Shown piece after piece: positions 44,473 through 52,549 of a DNA stretch of 59,309 bases. The notes under the pieces are model-generated. The model was not told where the DNA came from. It was given only the letters and a program-made list of their open reading frames with translations, and did no database searches. Made by a program: the position numbers and the translations under genes. Origin of the DNA: a bacterium. GTDB lineage: Bacteria > Planctomycetota > Planctomycetia > Kolteriales > Kolteriaceae. The DNA is taken from NCBI GenBank assembly GCA_019748235.1, contig JAIEPU010000018.1, forward strand, positions 1 to 59,309, written 5' to 3'. How positions within the stretch are numbered: position 1 is the stretch's first letter; every line of letters starts with the position of its first letter.

Positions 44473-45291
44473 ATGTCTGCAAAATGTCATGTTCCGGCGC
44501 GCGCTCGTCGGCAGCGCAACGACGTAATGGTCGCATCGTTCGTTCTCGCTCTCACGATGTTGGGCATGAATTCAACAACCGCCTGGGCGCTGGTGATCGA
44601 ATTCAACGGGGGAGCGACGACAATCAGCGACAATGGGGTTGGCGACTTAAATCCCACTGCCGGCATTCTCGACTTCAATACCACTGTTGGACTCTACCAG
44701 GTTCAGGGAACGGTCGATCTTTCCGCTGGTCCGAACGTGATTTCCCTTATCGGCACGCCGACCGCGAGCGTTCGATTAACGAACTTTACAGCAGAGGCGC
44801 TGGGATCCTCACTCCCCGCGCTTGGAATCAAGTTCTATGACGCGGTCGCAGGGACCTTTCCCTCGCTGGTGGGAGCTGACTCGATCGATGCGTATGCCGC
44901 CCACGCCACGGGAGCACCGATTCCACCGGGCAACGATCTGTTACTCGATTGGCAAGGATATATCGATGGCTGGCCGATCTTTCCTTACTCTCCCGGCGGT
45001 CCTCCTTATCCAAGCCCATTTGTTCCACCATTCTCTCCTCCCGTTCCCTACACCGTAGTGACGCAAGGTTCCTCAACATTCACCGGTCCGTTTACCAATC
45101 CCGTGATCAGCGCGTATCTCACGATTCAACTCGGTTCCTTAGGGGACCAGTTCATCCTCCAGAGCAGCGCGGAGATTGGATTTGTTCCCGTGCCCGAAAC
45201 GAGCACGCTGGTAATGGCGGGAATCGGTGCCATCGCCATGTTGATGTTGCGAAAGAGAAACCTCGTACGGCGAGCCACGATCAATCGATAG
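44473..45291 (+). CDS. PEP-CTERM sorting-domain protein
   Basis: A 272-residue exported protein. The N-terminus has a basic start and a hydrophobic signal core (VASFVLALTMLGMNSTTAWA, ending at about residue 38). The mature part is low in charge, rich in Gly, Pro, Ser, Thr and aromatic residues, with a proline-rich stretch near 175-195 (YSPGGPPYPSPFVPPFSPP). The C-terminus reads FVPVPETSTLVMAGIGAIAM, then LMLRKR and a basic tail, a standard PEP-CTERM signal: Val-Pro-Glu-Thr/Ser, hydrophobic helix, Arg-rich end. An exosortase would cleave it at the motif. AAAGG precedes the ATG. The body matches no family I know; such proteins are usually extracellular matrix or glycoprotein components. A weak hairpin lies at its 3' end. 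Confidence 0.85.
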   Translation: MSAKCHVPARARRQRNDVMVASFVLALTMLGMNSTTAWALVIEFNGGATTISDNGVGDLNPTAGILDFNTTVGLYQVQGTVDLSAGPNVISLIGTPTASVRLTNFTAEALGSSLPALGIKFYDAVAGTFPSLVGADSIDAYAAHATGAPIPPGNDLLLDWQGYIDGWPIFPYSPGGPPYPSPFVPPFSPPVPYTVVTQGSSTFTGPFTNPVISAYLTIQLGSLGDQFILQSSAEIGFVPVPETSTLVMAGIGAIAMLMLRKRNLVRRATINR

Positions 45292-45320
45292 AGAGAAGGC
45301 TAAGGCTCGAAATCTCTATC
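45287..45320. terminator. Possible bidirectional stem-loop between convergent genes
   Basis: GATAGAGA (45287-45294) and TCTCTATC (45313-45320) pair perfectly over 8 bp around an 18-nt loop, in the 40-nt space between the PEP-CTERM gene and the convergent isomerase gene. No T tract follows on either strand, so termination is possible but unproven. Confidence 0.35.
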
Positions 45321-45331
45321 CCATGACAATA

Positions 45332-46090
45332 TCACCGAGCGAATGACTCCCAAACCATACGATAGTACTTCATGACTCGTATGGGATCGGAAGTCATCGC
45401 GCTTTCTTCCAAAAGCGTCCAGCCATCGAATTTCGATTGCCTCAAGAGCCGAAACAGCTCTTTCCAAGGATAATTCGAAATGAGTTCATGAATATGGACG
45501 GTGCCGATTCGATTTTGAACGAGTCGAAAGTTCTTTTCCAAACCATCGCCGGCCAAGTCCGTTTCGTTGCAGTTCCAACAGACGACCACTCCCTTATGAT
45601 TCACCACATCCATGATTGACTTGATGCGTGGGAGCTCCGACGTTCCCTTTCCATGTACTTCGAGTCGAATCTGCACGCCGTATCCTTCGCCGAAAGCGGC
45701 GATCTCGTTTAGACTTCTTCCAATTTGTTCCAACGTTCGATCGATTGGAACCTCTTTGGGGAGGCCGTTGGGACGGACTTTGATTCCACTTGCTCCCACA
45801 TCGTGCGCAAGCTTCACCCATTCTTTGGCCAGTTCTATATTCTTCCGAACCACGGCAGGATCTGGAGAATGAAACTCACACGTGGTGCCTAGCCCCATGA
45901 GCTTGACGCCACCCTCCTTGAACTGGTTTGCGACCTTTTGCCTCTCTTCGGAGGAGAGAGAAATTTCCACATTGTGTTTATGTTCCGTGCGGAGTTCAAC
46001 CCCTTCAAATCCGGTGACCTTGCAGTTTTTGATCAAGGTCGGGATGTCCCATGTCGCGCCCCACATATATGTCACAAGACCGAGTTGCAT
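45332..46090 (-). CDS. Sugar phosphate isomerase/epimerase family TIM barrel
   Basis: A 252-residue xylose-isomerase-like TIM-barrel (AP_endonuc_2 fold). It opens MQLGLVTYMWGATWDIPTLI, with GFEGVELRTEHKHN on strand 2, an AHDVGASGIKVRPNG strand, GVQIRLEVHGKGTSELPRI with a probable metal-binding Glu and His, VVVCWNCNETD, VHIHEL and WTLLEES, the last glutamate probably also binding metal. This family isomerises or epimerises sugars and acid sugars, including the Hyi/OtnI branch. The frame stays open for 178 codons upstream, but the true start is the ATG at 46090, with a near-perfect GGAGG just upstream and all family similarity after it. It diverges from the dehydrogenase at 46319, so a shared catabolic role is plausible. 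Confidence 0.87.
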   Translation of the reverse strand: MQLGLVTYMWGATWDIPTLIKNCKVTGFEGVELRTEHKHNVEISLSSEERQKVANQFKEGGVKLMGLGTTCEFHSPDPAVVRKNIELAKEWVKLAHDVGASGIKVRPNGLPKEVPIDRTLEQIGRSLNEIAAFGEGYGVQIRLEVHGKGTSELPRIKSIMDVVNHKGVVVCWNCNETDLAGDGLEKNFRLVQNRIGTVHIHELISNYPWKELFRLLRQSKFDGWTLLEESAMTSDPIRVMKYYRMVWESFAR

Positions 46091-46094
46091 GATT

Positions 46095-46099
46095 CCTCC
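46095..46099 (-). promoter_or_regulatory. Ribosome binding site deciding the isomerase start
   Basis: GGAGG on the minus strand lies 4 nt before the ATG at 46090 (GGAGGAATC-ATG). It places the start there rather than at the far upstream end of the open frame. Confidence 0.8.
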
Positions 46100-46318
46100 G
46101 ATTCGTTCTTCGTGGTATCGACAATAACATGCGGTCGCATCAACGTGTAGCACGGAGTTGTGGAACGGAAACAAGCGATTTATTCGAGTTGCAAGTCTTC
46201 CAATGCAGCAGGCCTGTGGAATGGTTCGTTGAAATCGCCGGTAAGTCTGGACACGATAATTATCTATCTGCGTCGATGGGGGCATTGGGCGCGGTGCAGT
46301 CAACAAGGAAACAGTTCC

Positions 46319-47179
46319 GTGGATGAATCGATTGGGATCGTGGGTCTTGGTCTGATGGGAACGGCGATCGCCGAGCGTCTTCTCGCTCATCATTATCGAG
46401 TTGTCGTGTGGAACCGCACACGAGAAAAGAGCGAATCCCTGCTCCGTCTGGGAGCGACATGGAGCGATAACCCTTTCGTGGATTGTGACTGTGTCTTGAT
46501 CAGCCTCTATTCCACCGATGTCGTTCGCGATGTCCTGCAGCAGATGCAAGATGGAATGCGCGCGGGACAGATCGTGATTGATACGACGACAGGCGAGCCT
46601 GACGCTGCGGTGCGATTGGCCCAAGAGTTAAAGGAACAGGGGATCATTTATCTCGACGCACCGGTGTCGGGTTCAAGTGAGCAAACGAGAAGCGGTGATG
46701 CGACGCTCTTCGTCGCAGGAGACCAAAGAACCTATGAGAGGCTCGAGCCACTTTGGCGAGTTCTCGGCAGGGCCGTGTTTTACGTGGGTGAAAACGGAGC
46801 GGCGTCGCAGATGAAGCTCGTCAGCAACTTGGTGCTTGGCCTAAATCGGGCGGCGCTCGCCGAGGGGCTCATTTTCGCCAAAAGAATGGGCATCGATCCT
46901 ATGCAGGCACTCACCATCCTTCGATCAAGCGCTGCCTATTCCCGCGTCATGGATATTAAGGGGGACAAAATGGTTACACGCGACTTTCGCGTGCAAGCAA
47001 GACTTTCTCAGCACTTGAAAGATGTGCGAATCATACTTCAGAAGGCGAATCAATTGAACCAGCTCTTACCTCTGACCGAAACACATCGTTCGATACTGGA
47101 ACGGGCGGAGGAGGCAGGCTGGGGGGATGCCGACAATAGCGCGGTGATCAACGCGTACGAGGAAAGTCGCGATGAGTGA
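46319..47179 (+). CDS. 3-hydroxyisobutyrate dehydrogenase family NAD(P) oxidoreductase
   Basis: A 286-residue beta-hydroxyacid dehydrogenase from the GTG at 46319, which has CAAGGAA about 9 nt upstream. The longer frame back to 46160 adds 53 residues without family similarity. The Rossmann motif GLGLMGTAIAERL is at 9-21 with VVVWNRT ending strand 2, where Asn-Arg-Thr suggests NADP preference. The substrate motif is LDAPVSGSSEQTRSGDATLF and the catalytic lysine lies in GAASQMKLVSNLVLG. The family includes tartronate semialdehyde reductase, 3-hydroxyisobutyrate dehydrogenase and L-threonate dehydrogenase; which one cannot be said. It overlaps the following MFS gene by 8 nt, so the substrate is probably imported by that transporter. 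Confidence 0.9.
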   Translation: MDESIGIVGLGLMGTAIAERLLAHHYRVVVWNRTREKSESLLRLGATWSDNPFVDCDCVLISLYSTDVVRDVLQQMQDGMRAGQIVIDTTTGEPDAAVRLAQELKEQGIIYLDAPVSGSSEQTRSGDATLFVAGDQRTYERLEPLWRVLGRAVFYVGENGAASQMKLVSNLVLGLNRAALAEGLIFAKRMGIDPMQALTILRSSAAYSRVMDIKGDKMVTRDFRVQARLSQHLKDVRIILQKANQLNQLLPLTETHRSILERAEEAGWGDADNSAVINAYEESRDE

Positions 47180-48422
47180 ACCGATTCTTTCGATTCGAGC
47201 CAGGACGCTCATATTGGTGGTCGCGTTTCTCTCGCTCGTTTTCGACGGCGTGGAACTTGGTTTGATGCCCATCGCGTCGTTGTCTATATCGAAGAGCTTG
47301 CTGGGCGAAGCATTTACTCCGACTCTCGGTGGCGATTGGTTCGCAAGGTTTACGGCGGCTCTTATGCTGGGGGCGGCGATTGGTGGAATATTGTTGGGAG
47401 ACTTAGGAGACCGTATCGGGCGTTCGCGAGCACTTGGCGTCTGCATTCTGTTCTACTCCGTGTTCGCGGCTCTTGGCGCATGGACTCGCACCCAAGAGGA
47501 GATGCTGGCTCTTCGATTTCTCGTTGGGCTCGGAGTCGGTGGATTATGGCCAAATGCCATCGCATTAGTGTCGGAATGTTGGTCGGGGGCATCGCGGCCG
47601 CTTGTATCCGGAATGATGATGGCGGGCCTGAATGGAGGTATTCTTCTTTTATCCCAATTGGCCAGAGTCTGGCCAATCACACCAGAGACGTGGCACTGGG
47701 TATTTCAACTGGCAGGGATGCCGGCATTTCTAGGGATCTATGTTTCGATCGCACTCCCCGAATCGCCCAAATGGCTGTCATCGCGACGCAAGAGTTCTTT
47801 GCCGGTAACACCGCTACGGGAATTGTTTGGAACGGAGCTCATTCGATTCACATTCGTCGGAATTCTTCTGAGCGCTATTCCCATGGTGGGAGCGTGGTCC
47901 GCGAGCAAATGGATGATCCCTTGGGCCGACCAAGTCGCGGGGGTTAGCAATGTTGGCTATAAGGCTGCGACGCAAGGTTGGTGGGCGCTCGGGGCGATCG
48001 TGGGAAGTGTGGCCGGAGCACAACTCGGAAGCTGGTTAGGACGACGAATGAGCTATTTTCTCATCAGCATCGTCACGCTGTCAGTCACCATGGCCATGTT
48101 TCAGTGGACGGCACCGCTCGAACGATGGTTTCATCCGATTGTCTTCGCACAGGGATTGGTCGCCACGCTGTTCTTCGGTTGGCTCGCGCTATTTCTACCG
48201 GAATTGTTTCCAACCAGGGTTCGCGCGACGGGGAGTGGATTGGCCTATAACTCTGGTCGTTTCGCCACGGCTTTCGGCGTTCTTGGCGCCGGATATCTGT
48301 TCACCCACCTCGGAGGCAACTACCCGAGGGTGGGGGCCATTTGTGCCCTTATTTATTCGCTGGGGATTTTTGCCATCTGGTGGGCACCGGAAATGACGCC
48401 AGCAACGTCCGAAGTGAGCTGA
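47172..48422 (+). CDS. MFS transporter (acid/sugar type)
   Basis: A 416-residue transporter with about 12 membrane helices. The first helix contains LVFDGVELGLMPIAS, an acidic D-x-V-E pattern typical of the AAHS/MHS aromatic- and organic-acid symporters. The loop motif is LLGDLGDRIGRSRALG, and the helix-4 region FLVGLGVGGLWPNAIALVSE has GVGGLWP. Its ATG at 47172 lies inside the end of the hydroxyacid dehydrogenase gene (8-nt overlap), indicating coupled translation. The likely substrate is a hydroxy acid or acid sugar. Its stop is 8 nt from the stop of the convergent radical SAM gene, with no room for a terminator between them. Confidence 0.9.
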   Translation: MSEPILSIRARTLILVVAFLSLVFDGVELGLMPIASLSISKSLLGEAFTPTLGGDWFARFTAALMLGAAIGGILLGDLGDRIGRSRALGVCILFYSVFAALGAWTRTQEEMLALRFLVGLGVGGLWPNAIALVSECWSGASRPLVSGMMMAGLNGGILLLSQLARVWPITPETWHWVFQLAGMPAFLGIYVSIALPESPKWLSSRRKSSLPVTPLRELFGTELIRFTFVGILLSAIPMVGAWSASKWMIPWADQVAGVSNVGYKAATQGWWALGAIVGSVAGAQLGSWLGRRMSYFLISIVTLSVTMAMFQWTAPLERWFHPIVFAQGLVATLFFGWLALFLPELFPTRVRATGSGLAYNSGRFATAFGVLGAGYLFTHLGGNYPRVGAICALIYSLGIFAIWWAPEMTPATSEVS

Positions 48423-48429
48423 CCTCCAT

Positions 48430-51111
48430 TTAATTGTCGGCAGTTATATGCTCCGCCGTTCTCGATTCGTCGAGCATGAGAATGAGCCTCGATTCCGATG
48501 TCTTTTCATCGAACTCGTACTCCATGAACGAAGCCGCATGAACGGTCGCGACTGACTCCTTTCCCACGAATTGGACACGCCATTGAGAATGCCAGCTATC
48601 GGAAGGTGTTTCTCTCGGAACGGGCGATGTTTCCAAACGACGTGAAAGATGTTCTCCCAAACAATTGACGTGTCGACCGATGATCTCTTCTGCTGCGAGA
48701 CCGGCAAAATCGGACGAATCGATGTGGGTGACGATTCCTTCCTTCGTCAGTGTGAAACGAAAGAGCTTCCCCTCAGGGAACTCATTGACGAGAGCGTTAC
48801 TGACGGACTCTTGCAGTTTTTTCAACTGTTCGATGGAACGCTCATCGATCCTCAGCAATTGTGTGCTGCCGACGCGAAGTGAGTTACCGTATCGAGGGAG
48901 GATGGCCGCACGAATGAGAAGGCGACTTCTCTCCGGCGTGAACGTCATTAATTGATCGATTCCATTATCAAGCCGTTGATGATGAAATGCCCCGTGCCGC
49001 TCGATAAGACGTGTGGCGATCTCATGGATCGGTCGGCCCACTAGATCTTCCACAGGAACCCCCGCCAGTTCGCGAGAGTTGATGCTTTCAATGACATCGT
49101 CGAGATTGCATTCGATGCAAATGTTTACACCTTCGGGATGAGCTTTTTGAAGGCGAGCCTCGGCCTTCCGAAGGTATTCCGTTTGATTCTCCGCATTCAT
49201 CCGGTTTGTTGCGATGAGGGTTGTCCATCCCAGAAATTGGCCATTCGAATCGAATTGCCGAATCATCATTTCTCGGATCATCAGGACGCTCTTCAGCGAA
49301 CGAAATTCGAAAAATCGATCGATGCGGTGGAGCGTTAGCTTCTCGACCCAGTGGTCCTTCAATTCGCCGGTAATCTTGAGGTCGCGCATGATGAGGGGGG
49401 CAAGCTCTTGGAAATGCTTCCCTACCCATTCGCTCGGATTGAGTCCGAAGGCCTCGATATCTTTCTGCTCAAGTGAATGAACGATGTCCTGTTGATCACG
49501 GTGGAGAGTGAGAATGGGCTGGCCATCTGCCCATTCACGAAGTTGCTCTTCTGCTTCGTGACGTTCCTTCTCACTGGTGGGAGACACATACCGACCAATG
49601 GCGACCGCATGCGATCCACCGTGCAGCCCGAAATCGTTCAGGACCGGAACGGAGATCAATCGGACCGCGAATAATCGGTTCGCCTCCTGAAAGTCAATCA
49701 ATCGATCGACATGCTCTCCAGTACTGAAAAGGTCAACGACGATCCCCGTACCCAGGCGCGTCCGCATGCCGTCCACTACAGACACGAAACGTTCGCCAAC
49801 GCACTCATCGATCGGAATGCCGAAGAAATGATCCTCAGCAGCGTGAATCTCGCGAATTCGGTCGTCTGCATCCGACGAGAATCGCACGATCTGTCCAGAA
49901 CCAGCCCACTGCTTCAATTCTTTTTCAGCTCGTTCGACGGTCATGCGGCGATCAGCCGGGACCGCTTCCAGCCCCGGAATGTCGATGATGTACAGACTCA
50001 ACGGAGATTTGAATGGTGCGCGTGCCGATTCTCGCTCGTTCTCCACCCGCAAGCGAAGCGCGGAAACATGGGTGTTCCAAACATTTCGATTTCGTCCAAG
50101 CCGTGGAAGAAGCTCTTCACCTTGCTTTTCAAGGGCATCGACAATTTTGGCAAGGTCCTCCACCGGTAGCCGATAAAGGGAGCAATGAGGTGGCTCACGA
50201 ACCGTGTTCACGACTACCTCGCAGTCGTGCTCGTCCGCGAAAAGCAGGTAATCGCCGAACTCGTGCCAGTTCTGCACCATGAGACAGTACGTGAGGCCGA
50301 TATACGTTCCCCTGGAGCGAGCATAGGCCAGGAACTTGAGGAAGTTCTCACGGACTAATTCGAAGGGAGCATTGACGCGAATACTCTCCACCGTCTTCTT
50401 CGTGAAGCCGTCCATGGAGATAGAGAACGAGCAAGGAATATTTTCGAGGACACGCTCTACTCGTGAATTCCACTGAGTACCATTGGTGGTCACGTGGCAG
50501 GGAATCTTGAGACCATCCTCAATCATCATGTCCCAGATGCGCAAGGTCTCTTGAGCAAGGAACGGTTCTCCTCCCAGAAACTTGGCGAACTTGAGATGAG
50601 GAAGGTACTTGCGAAGTTCTTTGAAGAAATCGTCGGAATACGGCTTCAAAAGGGGAGGCAATCCCTCTCGTCGAGCCCGGATCGATGACGAAAAGGTGCC
50701 ATTACACATGATGCATTCGAGGTTGCACGTGTTGCTGATCGAGAACTCCATCATGGAAGGCCATTCAGGTTCTTCCTGTAACACCGGGAGCAATTCGAAA
50801 TTGCGCGTGAATGTGCCGAGGTAGTTCCCGACCGAAATCTGCCATTCGCAGAATTGGCATCCCGCGGCGAAATTATCTTTCGCGAGCGCCTTTCGAAGGG
50901 AGGCGATCTTTTTCCCTTTCCAGATCTCATCAATGGTCTGATAGGCGACGTTCCCAAGCGGAAACTTAGTGTTCTGGCAGCAGGCCTGCACATTTCCCTG
51001 TGTATCGAAATAAAGCGACACCCACGGCGCATAGCATGCGGCGTGCAAAGACTTTTGGGAAAAATCGCGCGTCTGGTTATACGCGGCCAATACCGAATCT
51101 TTGATCGACAT
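48430..51111 (-). CDS. Radical SAM protein with N-terminal SPASM/twitch-like cysteines and four tandem PAS-like modules
   Basis: An 893-residue protein. Residues about 20-95 form a SPASM/twitch-like iron-sulfur segment placed before the core: Cys26 (CYAPWVSLYFD), Cys44-Cys45 (QACCQNT) and Cys85-x-x-Cys88 (GCQFCEW). The radical SAM core has Cys129-x3-Cys133-x2-Cys136 (SNTCNLECIMCNG), the SAM-contacting GGEP at 180-183, and VTTNGTQW, SISMDGF and TYCLMVQNWHEFGDY further on, to about residue 330. Then four repeated PAS-like units start at about 407, 532, 661 and 782. Each has R/H-F/C-xxD-xxDxIxxI, a turn, then FGIPxxExVGRxFxEL, and units are joined by helical linkers (EKERHEAEEQLREWA). The first half would generate a radical and modify a peptide or small molecule; the PAS-like half may sense a ligand or recruit partners. 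It stands alone on its strand, divergent from the M20 peptidase. Confidence 0.85.
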   Translation of the reverse strand: MSIKDSVLAAYNQTRDFSQKSLHAACYAPWVSLYFDTQGNVQACCQNTKFPLGNVAYQTIDEIWKGKKIASLRKALAKDNFAAGCQFCEWQISVGNYLGTFTRNFELLPVLQEEPEWPSMMEFSISNTCNLECIMCNGTFSSSIRARREGLPPLLKPYSDDFFKELRKYLPHLKFAKFLGGEPFLAQETLRIWDMMIEDGLKIPCHVTTNGTQWNSRVERVLENIPCSFSISMDGFTKKTVESIRVNAPFELVRENFLKFLAYARSRGTYIGLTYCLMVQNWHEFGDYLLFADEHDCEVVVNTVREPPHCSLYRLPVEDLAKIVDALEKQGEELLPRLGRNRNVWNTHVSALRLRVENERESARAPFKSPLSLYIIDIPGLEAVPADRRMTVERAEKELKQWAGSGQIVRFSSDADDRIREIHAAEDHFFGIPIDECVGERFVSVVDGMRTRLGTGIVVDLFSTGEHVDRLIDFQEANRLFAVRLISVPVLNDFGLHGGSHAVAIGRYVSPTSEKERHEAEEQLREWADGQPILTLHRDQQDIVHSLEQKDIEAFGLNPSEWVGKHFQELAPLIMRDLKITGELKDHWVEKLTLHRIDRFFEFRSLKSVLMIREMMIRQFDSNGQFLGWTTLIATNRMNAENQTEYLRKAEARLQKAHPEGVNICIECNLDDVIESINSRELAGVPVEDLVGRPIHEIATRLIERHGAFHHQRLDNGIDQLMTFTPERSRLLIRAAILPRYGNSLRVGSTQLLRIDERSIEQLKKLQESVSNALVNEFPEGKLFRFTLTKEGIVTHIDSSDFAGLAAEEIIGRHVNCLGEHLSRRLETSPVPRETPSDSWHSQWRVQFVGKESVATVHAASFMEYEFDEKTSESRLILMLDESRTAEHITADN

Positions 51112-51392
51112 GTGCAGAGAGCTTCCTATGGGATATGACCTCTACAAAAGTATCCTTATCAGGGGGCGGATTCAATTGGTTTTCCCTCTCGACTTGGACC
51201 GCAAAGCGTTGAAAAAGGATTGAATGAGGGAGAGGAACGTCGGATTCATGCAAACAGCCGTGATCAAACCCTGTCGGATCAGTTTGATCGCATTCCTGAC
51301 TCGATGATCCAACTCCATGGTCGCAATGATGAAACAACCCGCCGATCTTCAGATCAGGCGATCAAGAATTGTTCTGGTGAAAAGGTTCACTT

Positions 51393-52535
51393 GTGGATAC
51401 ACCCTTCACACGTTCTTCGGACATCGCCCAACAGTTGGTCCGAATCCCCAGCGTGAATCCTTCCTATGATCGCTCGAGTCCGGGTGAAAAAAATATCGCC
51501 GATTGGTTGGTCGAATGGGGGAAAACTCATCAGTTTGAAGTGATCACTCAACCGGTCACTCCAGACCGATTCAATGTCATCCTCGTTCTGGATAGCGGTC
51601 GGCCCGGTCCTCATCTCATGTTCAACGGCCATACCGATACCGTGAGCGTGGAAGGAATGACGATCGATCCGTTCGCGGGGGAGATTATCGACGGCCGGCT
51701 CTACGGTCGCGGTGCTGCGGACATGAAGGGGCCATTGGCTTGCATGATGGCTGCCCTTCTTCGGCTCAAAGATTGCACGTCGTGGAACGGTAAAATTTCG
51801 TTGTCTGCTGTCGTCGATGAAGAATACCGCTTCCTCGGAATTCGAAAACTTCTGGAAAACGGCGAGCCCGTCAACTTCGCCATTGTCGGTGAGCCGACCA
51901 TGCTTCAAGTCATCAGAGGATTTAAGGGATGTCTCCGATTTGCCGTAACGACGCATGGACAGGCAGCTCACAGCAGTCGACCGAACGAGGGCGCCAGTGC
52001 CATCACGGCCATGGCGCGCGTTATTCCCGAACTCGAGGGATACTTTGCCCGTCGATTGGAGTCGATCACTTGGCCCGAGTTCGGTTCGAGCACAGGATCG
52101 ATTGGTCTGATTCAAGGTGGAACAGGAGTGAATATTGTCCCGGATCAGTGTGCGATACAGGTCGACGTTCGACTGTTGCCAGGACAAGATGGATACGTCG
52201 TTCACCGCGAAGTCAATGAATTGATTACGATGGTGTCGTTGCCGCCAGGCACTTATGCGACATTAAGCGAGCCTGGGCTTGTCGACCCGGCCTTCGAACT
52301 CCCCGCCGACCACCCCTTCGTTCAGACGCTACTCGCCACTTTGAATCTGTCAAAGGCTAGCGTCGCGTGGTTTTCATGTGACGCGAGTAAAATCGCGGCC
52401 AAAGGCATTCCATGCGTGGTATTCGGCCCCGGCAGCATTCAAGAGGCTCACACCGCGCGGGAGTCGATCAGCCTCGATGAATTGGAGAGTGGAACCGAGG
52501 CGTATGTCCGTATTGCAAAAGCCTTGCTAAAATAA
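51393..52535 (+). CDS. M20 family metallopeptidase (ArgE/DapE-like)
   Basis: A 380-residue di-zinc amidohydrolase/peptidase. The metal ligands are in place: His80-x-Asp82 (FNGHTDTV), Asp110 (GAADMKG), Glu143-Glu144 (VVDEEYR), where Glu143 is the general base, Glu167 (VGEPT) and His353 near the end (IQEAHTARE). The lid/dimerisation domain (about 175-290) has CLRFAVTTHGQAAHSSRP. The family deacylates N-acyl amino acids (ArgE, DapE, aminoacylase) or cleaves dipeptides. Start is GTG at 51393, with AAAAGG upstream. Its stop is 14 nt from the stop of the convergent PLP enzyme. Substrate unknown; an acyl amino acid feeding the PLP lyase is possible. Confidence 0.93.
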   Translation: MDTPFTRSSDIAQQLVRIPSVNPSYDRSSPGEKNIADWLVEWGKTHQFEVITQPVTPDRFNVILVLDSGRPGPHLMFNGHTDTVSVEGMTIDPFAGEIIDGRLYGRGAADMKGPLACMMAALLRLKDCTSWNGKISLSAVVDEEYRFLGIRKLLENGEPVNFAIVGEPTMLQVIRGFKGCLRFAVTTHGQAAHSSRPNEGASAITAMARVIPELEGYFARRLESITWPEFGSSTGSIGLIQGGTGVNIVPDQCAIQVDVRLLPGQDGYVVHREVNELITMVSLPPGTYATLSEPGLVDPAFELPADHPFVQTLLATLNLSKASVAWFSCDASKIAAKGIPCVVFGPGSIQEAHTARESISLDELESGTEAYVRIAKALLK

Positions 52536-52549
52536 ATTGCCGTGGGCTC

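Noticed and set aside
46091..46624. N-terminal extension of the isomerase frame (178 codons)
   Set aside because: The extension has no family similarity, overlaps the divergent dehydrogenase gene, and a strong GGAGG sits before the ATG at 46090.
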